Shown one piece after another: positions 1 through 11,721 of a DNA stretch of 64,000 nt (position 1 is its first letter; every line of letters starts with the position of its first letter). The position numbers were made by a program, and so were the translations under genes. The notes beneath the pieces are model-generated. The model was not told where the DNA came from, made no database searches, and was given only the letters and a program-made list of their open reading frames with translations. This DNA comes from Branchiostoma lanceolatum (Eukaryota; Chordata; Leptocardii; Amphioxiformes; Branchiostomatidae). Where the stretch lies: positions 20,887,142-20,951,141 of the forward strand of contig NC_089722.1 of the NCBI RefSeq assembly GCF_035083965.1, read 5' to 3'.

Positions 1-220
1 CAACAGATCTTTTTTGTTTATTTTGTGTTTTGTTGTTTTTTATACCTTGCATCACATTCCAATATCAAAAACGTAAAATTAATAATTAGGATGTTAAGTT
101 TTATTCTATGCTTCTATTTTGTATTATGTTTAAGAACTTGTGCCATACTGTGTACCGAGTACAATTGTCGTGCAATAAAGTTCTTCTTCTGTAAAACAAA
201 GGGTCACACAAATCCAGTTT
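1..220 (+). mobile_element. 3' tail of a truncated non-LTR retrotransposon
   Basis: AT-rich sequence ending near 160-195 in a GTACAATTGTCGTGCAATAAAG motif followed by TTCTTCTTCT. Almost the same ending recurs at 4187-4222 after a recognisable reverse-transcriptase C-terminus, so this is read as the 3' untranslated tail of the same LINE family, with a short CTT microsatellite in place of poly(A). No coding remains are seen in this copy. Confidence 0.5.
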
Positions 221-2821
221 AATATGGTCCCTGTACAGCTCACTCAGGGGTCGCAGTCTAGTGGAAAATGGGGTTTAATGGAGATGCTTCGTAGCGATCT
301 GTTGTCAAGACCTGCAAGGCAATAAACGGCTATACACTGAATTGAACTCTATCACTACGTACGTGTAGTAAGTTCTCCAGGAATCAAGATCGTGGCTCAG
401 ATCACCCGAAACCTTAGTAATTCTCCACTAGGCCAGTTTCTGTCTGTCAGAAAATCAAATCTACGTCGGGAGTTGGAAAAGTAAGCTCCGTGGATTTTGG
501 CATTAATATACATTTCCACTCACTTTGTCTCGGTGGATAGTTAAAGAACGCACTTGTTGAAGCCTGGCGAAGAATAACTATGGTTTCGGGTGAACTTAGC
601 CACGACCTTAATTCCTGGAAAACTTACTATTTCTGTACTACAGTTTAATTTAGTAGTTTGAAACTTTGATGTTTTATGCTATGATTTGTTTGTGGTCCTA
701 ACATAATTCCAATGTTTAAGTGTAGTATTTAGTTGTTTGATGTTAACTGCTATGTTGTGTTTGTTGCCCTTTCATAATTCTAATCCAATGTTGAACTACT
801 GTAGCCTTAGTATTTCTCATGTTGTTTCTTACAGGGCTAAATGTTAGAGAAAATCTAAATGTAGAATTCATTTGGGAAAATTCTAGAAAATCTAGATACA
901 AAATTAACGAGACATTGCAGTTAGACAGTAGCCATGAATGTTGATGAAACATATTTCAAACTTTTGCAGATTTCCATTGTGGATTGTAAGAAGCTCTGTA
1001 TCAAATATACACTTTAGTCTATGCTCACATGAACAATCTAGTGTCATAAAAGCTCTTACATGTGTAGCATTAAGAATAACAAAACCTACTAACTGAATAA
1101 TGAGTTTTGTAAGAGTTTGATGATTGGTATTGACAAATAGACAATTTTGCTGCTGAGATTTCAAATCGTGTGCTAGCTATTTGGGATATAAAACTTTCCT
1201 CATTGTAGATTTTGTTTCACCTGTAGTGGAAAAAAAACTTGCGCTTGTGTGAAATATCTTTTCATTTTTGCTCATGGTTTAAATAGTGTAAACCATTGTA
1301 AGTGTTCCACCCGTGTTAGAGTGTACAGGCAAGTTCAGGTCCGGATTCAGGTCCCATGGCATATGTGTTCTAATAATATTTTTTTCCTGTTACAAGTAAA
1401 ATTGCATATTTGCATTAATTTTACATGGAATTTGAAAACCATTCATGCAAAAGTATATATAGAGTCAGTAGTAAAAACAGGAATGTTTTCATGTTTTTCC
1501 AGTGCAAATTTCACAATCTAAGGAAGGTTTAAGATGATTTAGAACAAAAAGGTGAATATAAGGTCACACCAATTTAATTTGTTGGTTCTCGGAATCACCG
1601 ATCCTATTTTTTTCCTCAGTCCCGGCCCTCCCGTGGGTCTTATCGGCCTTCGAGCGATACGACCCGCGGTCGGGTAAGTACCTCGGCAATACGGAATACA
1701 CCGTGTTGTATTCTATATTTACATGTACTTAACGGACGTCAACACCTGATAGGCAGAAGAATCCTAAATGCTTTCTACACGATATATCGCTGTGACCGAG
1801 GACGTCCAATTGATTGCTCAGACAATTGTTCCAAGGAGAGTTCTAGACATTAAAACATTCATTTCCCAGAGCCCCCGCACAATAGAAGATTTGATTTAAA
1901 TAGTGTGTCAGACGACAGTCGGTCAGAACGAGAGTGACCCTCTGTTTCCCGCCATTTTGTGGCCACATTTTCAGACATGCACTCATGTTTCGGTCTGAAG
2001 ACTGAACGTTGGACAAAGCAACACCCATGCATGTTATGGCTTTCTCAGTGTCATTAAAAACACGTCGTGACTCTGTGATCAGGTTTCATACCGATGAACT
2101 TTGTAGAGATCAATGTCAACAGTCAGGAAATATTTTCAGAAGAGCGCAGCAGCGACAGAGTTATCTAAATGTGAAAACCGCACATATACTGCAAAGATGA
2201 TGGTGTCTTAGTAAAGAAAGGACATAACGACGATTTTGTGTTACATATAAACATACAGACATAGGACACCGTTTGAGACCCATTGCATTACGTAAGTTGA
2301 CCAAAATGAACCAATAACTTACCAATATATCTTGTGCCTTAGTTGCCTGTCATTTTGTGCGGACACTTGAAACTAGCTGTCTCAACTCCCCCAGTAATGT
2401 CACTTGGCATTCTCGATGAATGATGTGTTCCTGTGGTTTGGAATTTGAGCTCTAGAGAGTGCAACAATAAGAAACATTATGTGCTTTTTCAGAACATATT
2501 TTTTTATTGTAAGAATGTCAATGAAAATTAGAAACGTGATTTTGTAGAGTTACATATGGAACTTTGTAGAAAATTGTTTCCTGTTGCGCCGATCTGTCTA
2601 AATACAACAAAGGGTGAGGTGTCGTCCGATGTGTCAATGCTACGTCATTCAGTCATGTGCCCTGGGGCGTGGCCCGTGATGCGTATTGAAGAAAAGGTAA
2701 ATATTACAGTACCATCTACATTTAAGTGGCCAGGTGACCTAATGATTATATATACACAACCTTCAAACTATGCTGATGAAGGGAATAAGTTAAAATCCTC
2801 CCACACCATTATTGATGTATA
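221..2821. other. Gap without recognised gene
   Basis: No host gene is supported here. The frames are short and interrupted. A GC-richer patch at 1615-1760 looks like an old dispersed repeat. The rest is AT-rich spacer. Confidence 0.5.
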
Positions 2822-3105
2822 GGGCGGTGCCCATCTCCGTTTCATAGCCCTGGGCCACACTGTTGTGCAATCACTGTAGCAGGGGGCTAGTCCACTGGCA
2901 GTGAAGTGTGTTTAACTTCCATACTGTTTCAGAAGTATGTACCATTTTTATAAAGTCTTTGGTATGACTCAATGCCTCTCTTGTCCAGAGATGCCCTAAC
3001 CGGGGCTTGAACCCTGGGCTTGAACCCGGGCCTTCTGGTCCAAGTAATTTGAACCAGATGTGGTGAGAGATAAAGGCGCAGGCCACTACACCACAGGGAC
3101 ACCCC
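2822..3105 (-). mobile_element. tRNA-derived SINE
   Basis: Read on the minus strand, the element starts near 3104 with a tRNA-like head. An A-box-like TGGTGTAGTGG is followed about 55 bases later by a B-box-like GGTTCAAGCCC, the internal RNA polymerase III promoter. The body, in plus-strand terms CATAGCCCTGGGCCACAC and GGGGGCTAGTCCACTGGCAG, is shared with 18181-18470, which proves a dispersed family. It cannot be a functional tRNA because the arms do not close into a cloverleaf. Confidence 0.7.
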
Positions 3106-3690
3106 CGATGAAGGGAATAGCAAACTAGAAAGGCAACATTTCCAACATACTCACACGTCTTCGCACCGGCACGTGCAGTATTTCAATTTTTTGTTAAGGA
3201 GAGCAGGTCAGCAAAAACAGTATATTTCCTCGTATGGAGGGGAACATAATAAAACCTCGTCAAAAAGCACACAATTCGCGTAACGTTTTGATGACATTTA
3301 TTATCAAAGGTCGCCCAAGTCAAACAGAAGTCTCCACATTGAGGTCGCGTGCTGTGCGTATCTTGATGACCGTGTTCCCGCCCACCAGCTAGTTAACATG
3401 CTAAAGTTTTACTTTGACGAGTTATACAGAAACCTAACCGTACAGAAACTTTCGCTGTAACTTACTTAGTGTAAGAAATTAAGTAAACCTGTGGGGAATT
3501 AGTGCTCCAAATTAGATTGAAACTTGGCCATTCTGCCATTCTTTCGATATAGAAAGCTGGGTACGGATCGAGTTACTTCATTAGCTCAGTTACCGATCAT
3601 TTCCAACTGAACGAACAAGTAGGGCAAAATTTGAAAAAAAAAATTCTGTTTTGAAAACTATCTTTCATCTACTGGAGTCAAAGCAAATCG
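3106..3690. other. Gap without recognised gene
   Basis: Unique-looking AT-rich sequence. No supported gene or repeat was found. Confidence 0.4.
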
Positions 3691-3699
3691 GTTAGAAAT

Positions 3700-4225
3700 A
3701 GCATAACGAGACTGAGGATTAGTGCCCACTCTTTACAATTTGAAAAGGGCCGACACTACAACACACCAGTCAAAGAGAGACTGTGTCCAACATGCCAAAA
3801 TGATATTGAGAATGAATTTCACTTCATTATGGGCTGTCCAACTTATGCTGATGACAGACAAAAATTGTTACAATCTATTGTATGTACGTCCGACACAATA
3901 TCCGCACCTACCAGGACAAATATATTTAATATGATACTATCATGCCCTGTTCATATATCCACCTATGTAGGCAAATTTGTATATAACTGTGTACAAAAAC
4001 GAGACAATATCATACATTCCTGACACAGCATACTGTTATCAACATATTGTGTTTTAGAGCGTTAGCATGTACATTATTCTATAGATTATATTTACTGTTA
4101 GTCATAGATTAGATTAGTTCTCTATATTTGTCAACAATTAGCAATAGCTCAATTCTCATGTACGTAAATTGCCATACATTGTACCAGCTACAATTGTCGC
4201 GCAATAAAGTTCTTCTTCTTCTATT
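3700..4225 (+). mobile_element. Non-LTR retrotransposon 3' fragment (reverse transcriptase C-terminus and tail)
   Basis: The translation at about 3722-4022 contains IENEFHFIMGCPTYADDRQK-like residues split over two frames. This matches the Cys/His-rich C-terminal end of Jockey/CR1-type reverse transcriptases, in which a 'CxxC...E.EFHF...CP.Y' motif follows the RT domain. Frameshifts break it. The copy is 5'-truncated and ends at 4187-4222 with GCAATAAAG and a TTCTTC microsatellite, like the element at 1-220. It is dead on insertion and has no host function. Confidence 0.7.
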
Positions 4226-4550
4226 GGTTTTCCTTGTTGCGATGGGCCGTTGGTCGACGGGAGACTCTGAACAACTCCCTCAGCCTCCTGAGCTCGGCAC
4301 GCTCCACCCGACCCGCACGTCTGGCACGGCGTTTCTCCGCTGCAGGAGCAGCGGGCTGGTCGGCAGGTCATTCTCCTCAGCCGCCGGTAGCACTGCCGGG
4401 CTCACCCGGTGTCCCCCCTCGGCTCGCTCACCGTAGTCTTGCCGAAGATTCTGCAGAATATTTGCGTTGATTCCTTCCAATACATTCCCCAAGGCGTTTC
4501 GTCGGCGTGGGGCCCTTCTGAGTCTGTCAGCGTCAGACATTTCTCACCTG
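4226..4550. other. GC-rich island between two LINE fragments
   Basis: About 325 bases of distinctly GC-rich sequence lie between the tail of the upstream LINE and the 5' truncation point of the next. On the minus strand it is open from 4540 to 4280 (86 residues, starting MSDADRLRRAPRRRNALG, Arg/Ala-rich, ending without a recognisable domain). Plus-strand frames are open too, as expected for GC-rich DNA. It could be part of a retrotransposon ORF1 or a captured exon. I do not recognise it. Confidence 0.35.
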
Positions 4551-5287
4551 CGAACAGGACATCAAACACTATTGGCCTCAAAGTAAATGAGGGAAAGACC
4601 AAGGTACTGCGGAAAAACACAACAAATAACAACCCTATTAAGATAAACGAAGAACCCTTGGAAGAAGTTAAAGATTTTACTTATTTAGGTAGTAAACTAA
4701 CTAGTGATGGTGACTGCACAGAAGAGGTAGACACAACAATCAGCAAAGCCAACCAAGTGTTCGCAATCTTAAGACCAGTGTGGAAAAGTACCAGCATACA
4801 TATCAGCACCAAAGTCAAGATCTACTGAAGTAATGTGCTTAGTCACGGTACTCTTGTACGGAGCGGAGTGCTGGAAAGAGACAGCTCGTATCAAACAAAA
4901 AATTGAATGTCTTCCAAAATAAGCGCTTACGCAGGATTCTGAGAATTTTCTGGCCGAAAGACATATCAAACAAAAGCCTACATCAAATAACGGGTCTCAT
5001 TCCAGTTGATAAGGAAATTGAGGTACGCAGATGGAGATGGTTAGGCCATATTTGCCGTATGCCACATAATAGCCTACCAAGAGTCGCGTTGAGATGGTGA
5101 CCGCAGGGGAGAAGATCGAGAGGAAGACCGAGGGAGACGTGGAGACGTAGTGTGGAAAGAGAAGTGAAGAGAAGAGGCTACTCCGTGAACGTGGCTCCTA
5201 CTATTGCGGAAGACCGGTCCAGATGGAGGGGCTTCCTAAAGCCTCATGCGTCACCTGGCTCAGAAGAGGATTGAGTGAGTGAGTGAG
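4551..5287 (+). mobile_element. 5'-truncated non-LTR retrotransposon with RT C-terminal remnant
   Basis: The translation shows the end of a reverse transcriptase. LKVNEGKTKVLR is RT motif D, then FTYLGSKLTSDGDCTEEV, then the C-terminal region RRWRWLGHICRMPHNSLP and GRRSRGRPRETWRRSV, a signature seen in many invertebrate non-LTR elements. A stop at 4826-4828 and frameshifts break the frame. The element closes with a GAGTGAGTGAG microsatellite at 5270-5287, the usual 3' end of this group. It is an inactive copy with no endonuclease region. Confidence 0.8.
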
Positions 5288-7800
5288 TTCAACACGTTGT
5301 TGAATTACCGGTGAGGGAGGTTGGTGCAACGGAACTGTCTAAAGGCTAAGGAGACCGAAATTCAGGCTAATGATGAGGGTAAATTTATCACAAGTCGACC
5401 CTGAAAGTTACCTGCGTACTTTCTAAGCCCCACATTTGTTCACACGACCTTTAATGACTTTTTAAACGACATGCATTACTCCGCCCAGGACATTCTCATC
5501 TCTCTTGGCTGACTTTCACGCTATGCCCTTGTCTTACCAATGACGAACATATGATCTTATGCTACGGTCCCAAGGGCAGTTGACAGGCCGTTTCTTTTTT
5601 GGCGACGCCTCAGGGGCGAGCCTAATAGTATACTTTACGCCCGTTCTGTAAGAATTCCCAGAATTGCACAGGCATGTCTGGAATGTGTTGAGTATTCCCT
5701 GGGGAATTTGTTTTGAAGTTACCTTTCCCCTGTCTCCCTGTGTTAATTTTGAAAGTAGCACATATGGTAAACAGTTTAATTTGGCAATTTAATCACAGTA
5801 TTTGTTTGTCACGTATTTGTCAAAAGGTATTTGTGTGAAGTAAAGGGATAGTTATGTCTGTTGATCTACTAGTATTTTAGCTATATCTTTCGCCAGGGCT
5901 TGTTGCAATGATCTGAACATTTTTAAAGAAGCCTTTTTTACAAGAGCGAATAATACGTTACATTCTGATAAGATACAACTGGAAATAGAAATATCAAAAC
6001 TTTATGTTTTAAATAAGTTGTATTTTGTTTGAAATAAGAACAAACTGAACACAATAATCCTTTGAATTTTATTACATATGATTTCAAATATTGAATGACT
6101 CAAGCCGCTCATATGTCTTCAGGTTAGGGACTATTTAAATCGCCAACGTTGGAAAAGAAACAGACAATCACATTGTGTTTTTATCTCTTTTACTTTATTA
6201 ACATGGTAAGAGAAAATAAGATAGTTAATAAAACAATGTTATGGAAGATACATTTCCATATTGTACATTTAAGTAAAATATTTGTACAAGTAGCAAATCG
6301 TTTACTTGGCCATTCATGACACAGAAATTCTGGAACTATAGACTGAATGTCAAGCCTGACTAGATTGATCCCCACGATTGTTGGTTAGGTGATACGCAGC
6401 ATTTGAAAGCTGCTGTTACTGCCGTTCAAGTTCAACTCTTTCTGATGACTGTTGTCTTTATTGTCATGCAGAGCTGAAAGAAACAATGTAGGATTATTAA
6501 CACCTTGATACATGTTAACAGGCTCGATCACCTCCTTCCATGACAACCATAATCAACATGTAAACATGTATGGATGTCTATCAGTTTTGTTTAGATGATT
6601 GAAATGTCATGCCCTATCATACAATGTACAATCTAATTGATTAAACCAACGCACTACCCATCCCTCTCCATTCATCGTAATCGAAAAAAAGAACAAGGAA
6701 AGAAAGAAAAGGAAATGAATGTTACTAACCATGTTGTCCAGGCAAACTGTTTGAACAGCCTCCATGTAACTTGTCCTCCTGATTGGTCGCCCGGTTTGGC
6801 TGCTCCAGCCTTCCTCCATCCTCCTATCCTTATTATCTCGTAACTCCTGAAAAAGCAAGCTGATGAATAACTCACAACTTTGGTTGTACAGAAGTTTCGT
6901 ACATGACATGCAACTATTTTTTGGAAGTCAGAACGTGTTAGGGATTAATATTCCTATGATGTTCGGCGGAAAATGGAAGATGACATATATCTTATGCTTT
7001 CTATGGTTACGTTGTTCAACCCTACACTTGAAAGCATTTCAGATCCAAAAGCTAAACACGTCCGTAACTGGACATGTAGAAAATTCATTTTTCTTCTAGA
7101 AGTTGCTCATTATACATGGGCATGGTCCTCTCCACAAATAAATAAACAAAACTCCTGCAACTTTAACTCAAATCGATGCACATTAATGGGTAATTGAACT
7201 GTTCGGAAAATCTGTAACTCACCGGTGAGGGATATTTGTGTCGGCTGAGCTTAACAGGATATTTGTGACTTTGTAAGTTTCCAAGAAACATTTCCATGTC
7301 GAAAAGATAAGGTACTTATCATCTCTCTTTCAAACTGTACTTATAAGTTTGCACAAATCAAAATCCGTAAAATCTAAAAACGAGCTCATTGTGAGGTATA
7401 TGGGGGAGGGCAGGGGTGCTACAATTCAAATCAGTTTTCCATCACGCAGTGTGAAGACATATAGAAGACTTGTCGTTTGTAACCACTATGTTGGACAATA
7501 GAATTAATGCAGACCACGAAATAACGTAGTGATCAAGCATAGAAACGGCAAGTTCTATGTGTATAGAAAAATATGCGCCGTACAAGAGGTTTAGACCTAG
7601 AACTTCACTAACCTTCAGACCGCTATCTGAGTCTTTGACGGAAAGTGTGGGCGCCTTCCTGGCTTTTTCCTCGGCTCCGGACGGGTGGAGGTCGACGCAG
7701 CGTTTTGAACAATGGATCAAACTTCTGATGGTCAAAAGGTCATATGGCGTCCCAAAAGCGCGATTAATTAATCGACTGTCGTTTGCCCTGCCCTGGTCCC
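5288..7800. other. Gene-poor region
   Basis: No gene is established. A minus-strand block at 7735-7610 (residues such as CVDLHPSGAEEKARKAP) reads like coding sequence and ends at a GTTAGTG donor-like site, but I cannot place it in a gene. The rest is AT-rich with short frames. Confidence 0.4.
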
Positions 7801-7973
7801 GCCTTACCGTAGTTGGTTTGTCGGTGGTTGGCTACGCCTTACTGTCGTTCACGCCCAGCTGTCGGTGGTTAGTTGCGCACTGCTGTCGTTCACGCCCAGC
7901 TGTCGGTGATTGGTTGCGCACTGCTGTCGTTCACGCCCAGCTGTCGGTGATTGGTTGCGCCCTGCTGTGGGCG
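7801..7973 (+). repeat. 41-bp minisatellite, about 4 copies
   Basis: Three well-matched units start around 7839, 7880 and 7921, spaced 41 bases apart and carrying TGTCGTTCACGCCCAGCTG and TCGGTGATTGGTTGCGC. A more diverged unit precedes them from about 7801. The array is GC-rich against AT-rich flanks. It leaves a plus-strand frame open across it, but 41 is not a multiple of three, so the encoded peptide is not periodic and no protein is inferred. Confidence 0.8.
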
Positions 7974-8019
7974 TTCTAGAAAGTCACGCCCTGAGATCCG
8001 GAGGGACTGATACTAAAAT

Positions 8020-8560
8020 TCCACCAGCTGGATGCCAGATGTCAACACAAATACTTGATGTTATTTATAGATCCTTTATTCACCCTCTCCTTGAATATGG
8101 TGACATTATATGGCATGGGTGTACTTTATGTGATTCCCAATGATTAGAACGAGTCCGAATATGTATACGAATACGAATGCGCTCTTGTACTTTCAGGGGC
8201 TGTATAGGGGTCTTCGTATTCTTCGCTCCTTGCTGAACTAGGTCGGGAAAAACTTTCGGATCGTCGTCATGTTCACCCGCTGATCATGTTCTACAAAATT
8301 GTTCATAGCCATACTCGCCAGTAATACTGAAATTTTGGCTTGACCCAGTCATATTGTAGTTAGCAAACGTTCCAAAACTTAGTATTACTTGGTTTATATA
8401 TTGATTGTTTATTGTATATATTGCTTGTTTAAATTTGTATCGAACTACCCAAATGCTGTATCTTCAGATGTGATGTTGGATATTAGCTACGTATACTTGC
8501 TAGAGCGGATCACCTCTGTATCCTGTGTATTCTTCAGCCGATTAATAAATGAATAAAAAA
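8020..8560 (+). mobile_element. Jockey/CR1-like LINE 3' fragment
   Basis: The translation from about 8045 gives LDVIYRSFIHPLLEYGDIIW, the conserved segment after the RT palm domain of Jockey/CR1-type elements ('Y.S.I.P.LEYG...W'). It continues in broken frames with LAELGREKLSDRRH and an FYKIVH-like end. The 3' tail reaches AATAAATGAATAAAAAAAC at about 8545-8563. Stops and frameshifts show an inactive, 5'-truncated copy. Confidence 0.75.
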
Positions 8561-8834
8561 ACACACACAAATACCGACCCTTCAGCTATAACCTTCGCCA
8601 GGGAGGGAAACACATGTTCCGCCTTTTAACTGAGGGTCTAACTGAGCGTGTCTTTAGTACATTTTCCTTAGGGGCATGTTGGCATTGACACGACAAACTA
8701 ACTGGCCAGTGCAGGTACTGGAAGCAGTCTCGCATCTAGGCTGTATAGGAATGATTGCTTTGTTCATCCCTCAACCTAGTTTTGTTGTGTTTCTTTGCGT
8801 CCGGTATGCATCTGTGTTTCCACATATACTAGTA

Positions 8835-10124
8835 CAGACGAAGCCACTTAATTGCACCTCGGATAAACGCACACTCCATTTAATTGCACCAAATCCCCAA
8901 ATCCCAAACCGGCTCCCATTCACTGCATTGTTAGTGACTCCGCATATCTGCACCACGCATTGTCACCAATGCCGGATAACTGCACCAAAATTTTTCAAAA
9001 ATCCTCCACAAGTTGACTTAAAAATCGGCAAACGCTGTACAAATGAGCCGATACTTGCCGGTGTAAAGGCACAATACTGCCAATATGTTATGAGTAACAA
9101 AAGAAGGCGGTCTCCATTGACAGTCACGTTGATAGGAATCGTTTGGGAGGTCCCGGGTGGGTCACAGGGCGTGTAGGAACCATTAAGAGACGCACGCCTA
9201 CCAAAGGCGGCATTACGCTGTACTCAATAAAGATTGGTCTCTACCTGTACACTGTCTTATTACTGTGAGTGCATTCAAGTTCGCGGGGATTTGATTTCGC
9301 ATTAAGGATGACATGGGGTGTTGTCGGTGGTTCGAGGTTCGCGGCAGCGCTATAGTCACATACTGCTGTAATTATGAAAGACCGGCGTCTTTACGTCACA
9401 TTCAGTCGGAAACCGTACAGCGAGTCAGCAAAACCTACAAACACGTAGGAAGACATAGCAGTCACTTTTGGCAGTGCGGTGCTGACGTGATCATCTGTCA
9501 CATTCTTTTATGGCAGAGTTGAATCCGCGTCGTAGAAACTTCCTGCATTCACCAGAACGAGGTGAACGCGGGTTCGGCTCTGCTATAAGGAGAATGATCT
9601 GTCACTGATCTAAGTCATCTAACCATATCTACCCACTGGATACATTGTACAACTCACTACCATGGTGTCGACAGTCTAATTTGTCCAAACATGAGAGGGG
9701 GCACTGCTCTGGGCTCACCCGTAATCAGTAACCAAGTCTTAGGTTCAGTTCCTAGTTTCATGGCGGTACATGATTTACGTAAATCGACAACTGTACTCTA
9801 CGTAATGTAACACAGAAACTGTTATCCCATGACGATGTTTCAGAATGCCTCCCCTGTAACGTTACGTGTGTTGTAAATTAATGCGGTAGATCGCATGGAA
9901 AAATGAAAGAATGCAAAATCAAAACAGGTCAGTCGTAGTCATTTCTTTACTTTCAGCCAAGGGTCATGTTTTTGTTGTGCTAGTATTTTGACTAACAATA
10001 CACCCCACCCCCCCCCCCCGCCCATCATTGTGCGGTCCAGCTGGGCATTTCGCATAATTGCACCAGCCGCACAATTGCACCAAAACGCTGACAAATGGGT
10101 GGTGCAGTTAAGCGGATTCTACTG
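8835..10124 (+). mobile_element. pogo/Tigger-like DNA transposon with terminal inverted repeats
   Basis: The left end, CAGACGAAGCCACTTAATTG after a TA at 8833-8834, is mirrored by the right end, whose complement begins CAGTAGAATCCGCTTAACTG, before a TA at 10125-10126. Both termini repeat further copies of an 'aattgcacc' motif internally. A TA target duplication and CAGT-like termini are typical of pogo/Tigger (Tc1-mariner superfamily). The interior is about 1.3 kb, too short for an intact transposase. A start MSNKRRRSPLTV at 9090 recalls the basic N-terminus of such transposases but soon ends, so the element is non-autonomous or decayed. Confidence 0.65.
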
Positions 10125-10126
10125 TA

Positions 10127-11320
10127 TATATTTTGGCCGGCATAACTCAAGACGTGCAAGAAGCTACGGATAAAGCACGTTGAAATCACTATCTCCATGA
10201 ATAATGGAATGATAGTTATTGGCCTGTCTGTTGGTTTGTGTTTCTATCATACACATAAGAAATATAGCTGCATAAAACCCCAAAAAATTGGGTCTTTAAG
10301 TGTTTGTTGAGAAGAAAACCGACCAAAGAAAACAACGTTAACATCGCTGTCGTCTGGCGACGTTGTTTTCCCGCCATTTTTTTGGGCCGCGATGGTGGCG
10401 GAACGATTCAACGCACAGATTTGTAACGCTCTAACATGTGATTGGTACCGTCTATGAAAAGGAAACTGTATACAGAGATGGCGAAGATATTTCCCAATCA
10501 GTTGACGTAAGCGGTGTCGTTTTTTTCGTAATGATTTTGTAAGTCGGGTCGCATGCAAGACGTACGTCGGGCCGCGCGCACAGTGCGTAGTAGCCTATTT
10601 CCCGTGAAAACATGAGCTGGGATGCGCTGGACATAACCCTTCTCACATGACGTGAGAAGTGCACACAGTCAAAATTTTCCGGTCAAAAGAAAGCTAGAAT
10701 ATAGCAGACTTCAAGCCTTATTTACATTTCCCTAACTTCATCACCAACTTCCGAAGAGAGCAAAATAACCAAAGCGTGCTAAGTTAGGCACACTATCTGG
10801 CGTAGCACTAAATCAGAAGGTACATTCGTGAAAATGTCTCACAGCGTCTTCCGCATGTAACGCGGAGCGTGAAGGGCCCATGAACAGTATGAATACATTT
10901 CTTGTCCATGTATGTTCTTTAGATGAATGTGTTCAAAATACATTCATTAAAACATGACCATTCTCTGGCAACCAGCAATGGAGCGCTGTGAGTTCGAGCC
11001 CGTAAAAAAACGTGACATGTTAGGGCACCCCCCGTTGATATATACTCACTGTAAATCTCGTCATTGTCGAAAACAGGCCCAAAAGGCCCAACACATGTAA
11101 CTGATACAGAGTCCAGCATCATGGAAAAACAAAGTTTATAGTACTGATAAAAATCTACCACTCAATTATCACGACCATACCAAGTCCATGTCACAGGATG
11201 TTCGACAATTTAATCTATCATTTAAAGTGCACACGTATAGTATCAAACCACGCTACCAACATTTATCAATAGCAAACCTTACACCGTCGCCATGGCAATG
11301 GTTTTTCATTGCCAATCTTA
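10127..11320. other. Gap without recognised gene
   Basis: Minus-strand frames at 10558-10247 and 10664-10452 overlap in different frames and show no domain. A GAGTTCGAGCCC B-box-like motif at about 10991 may be a SINE scrap. Confidence 0.35.
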
Positions 11321-11324
11321 TTTC

Positions 11325-11425
11325 ACTTTCGGGCGTGACCGGCTTTACGTGGTCCCGTAGAAATCATTTTAGCCCGGGCATAAGATCAACGCGATGACAA
11401 ATTTAAATAGACACCGAGCAAACAC
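11325..11425 (+). repeat. Dispersed repeat fragment (family also at 13915 and 38600)
   Basis: Shares GCGTGACC, CGTGGTCCCGTAG, TTAGCCCGGGCATAAGATC and GACAAATTTAAATAGACACCG-like segments with 13915-14105 and 38600-38800. Three copies in one window show a moderately repetitive element. Its ends and class are not resolved. Confidence 0.55.
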
Positions 11426-11635
11426 CGGGGTACACTACTCTAATTAATTACATCAAAGTGGAACAAATATAGAATACAGATTTAACAAGATTGGCAATGG
11501 TAACAAGACTTCACCATGGCGACGGTGGTTGTTGTTTTAATTTTTACTGTACCCTGCTTAGGGCACTGATAGGCGGTGATTTTCATACGGGATTTCTGAC
11601 GTAAAGGGCTGATGAGTACATGTTCTGTTGGGCAA

Positions 11636-11706
11636 ATACACACACACTCACTCACTCACTCACTCACTCACTCACTCACTCACACACTCACACACACACA
11701 CACGCG
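11636..11706 (+). repeat. (CACT)n/(CA)n microsatellite
   Basis: Runs of CACT units followed by CA and CACG units, ending against the octamer-rich repeat that starts at about 11725. Confidence 0.9.
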
Positions 11707-11721
11707 CGCACACGCATAGAC

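Noticed and set aside
7557-7979. 140-residue plus-strand frame with repeated SRPAVGDWL-like segments
   Set aside because: The frame runs through the 41-bp minisatellite; no domain or initiation context.
8676-9176. 166-residue plus-strand frame
   Set aside because: It spans the boundary and terminal repeat of a DNA transposon, so it cannot be one ancestral protein.
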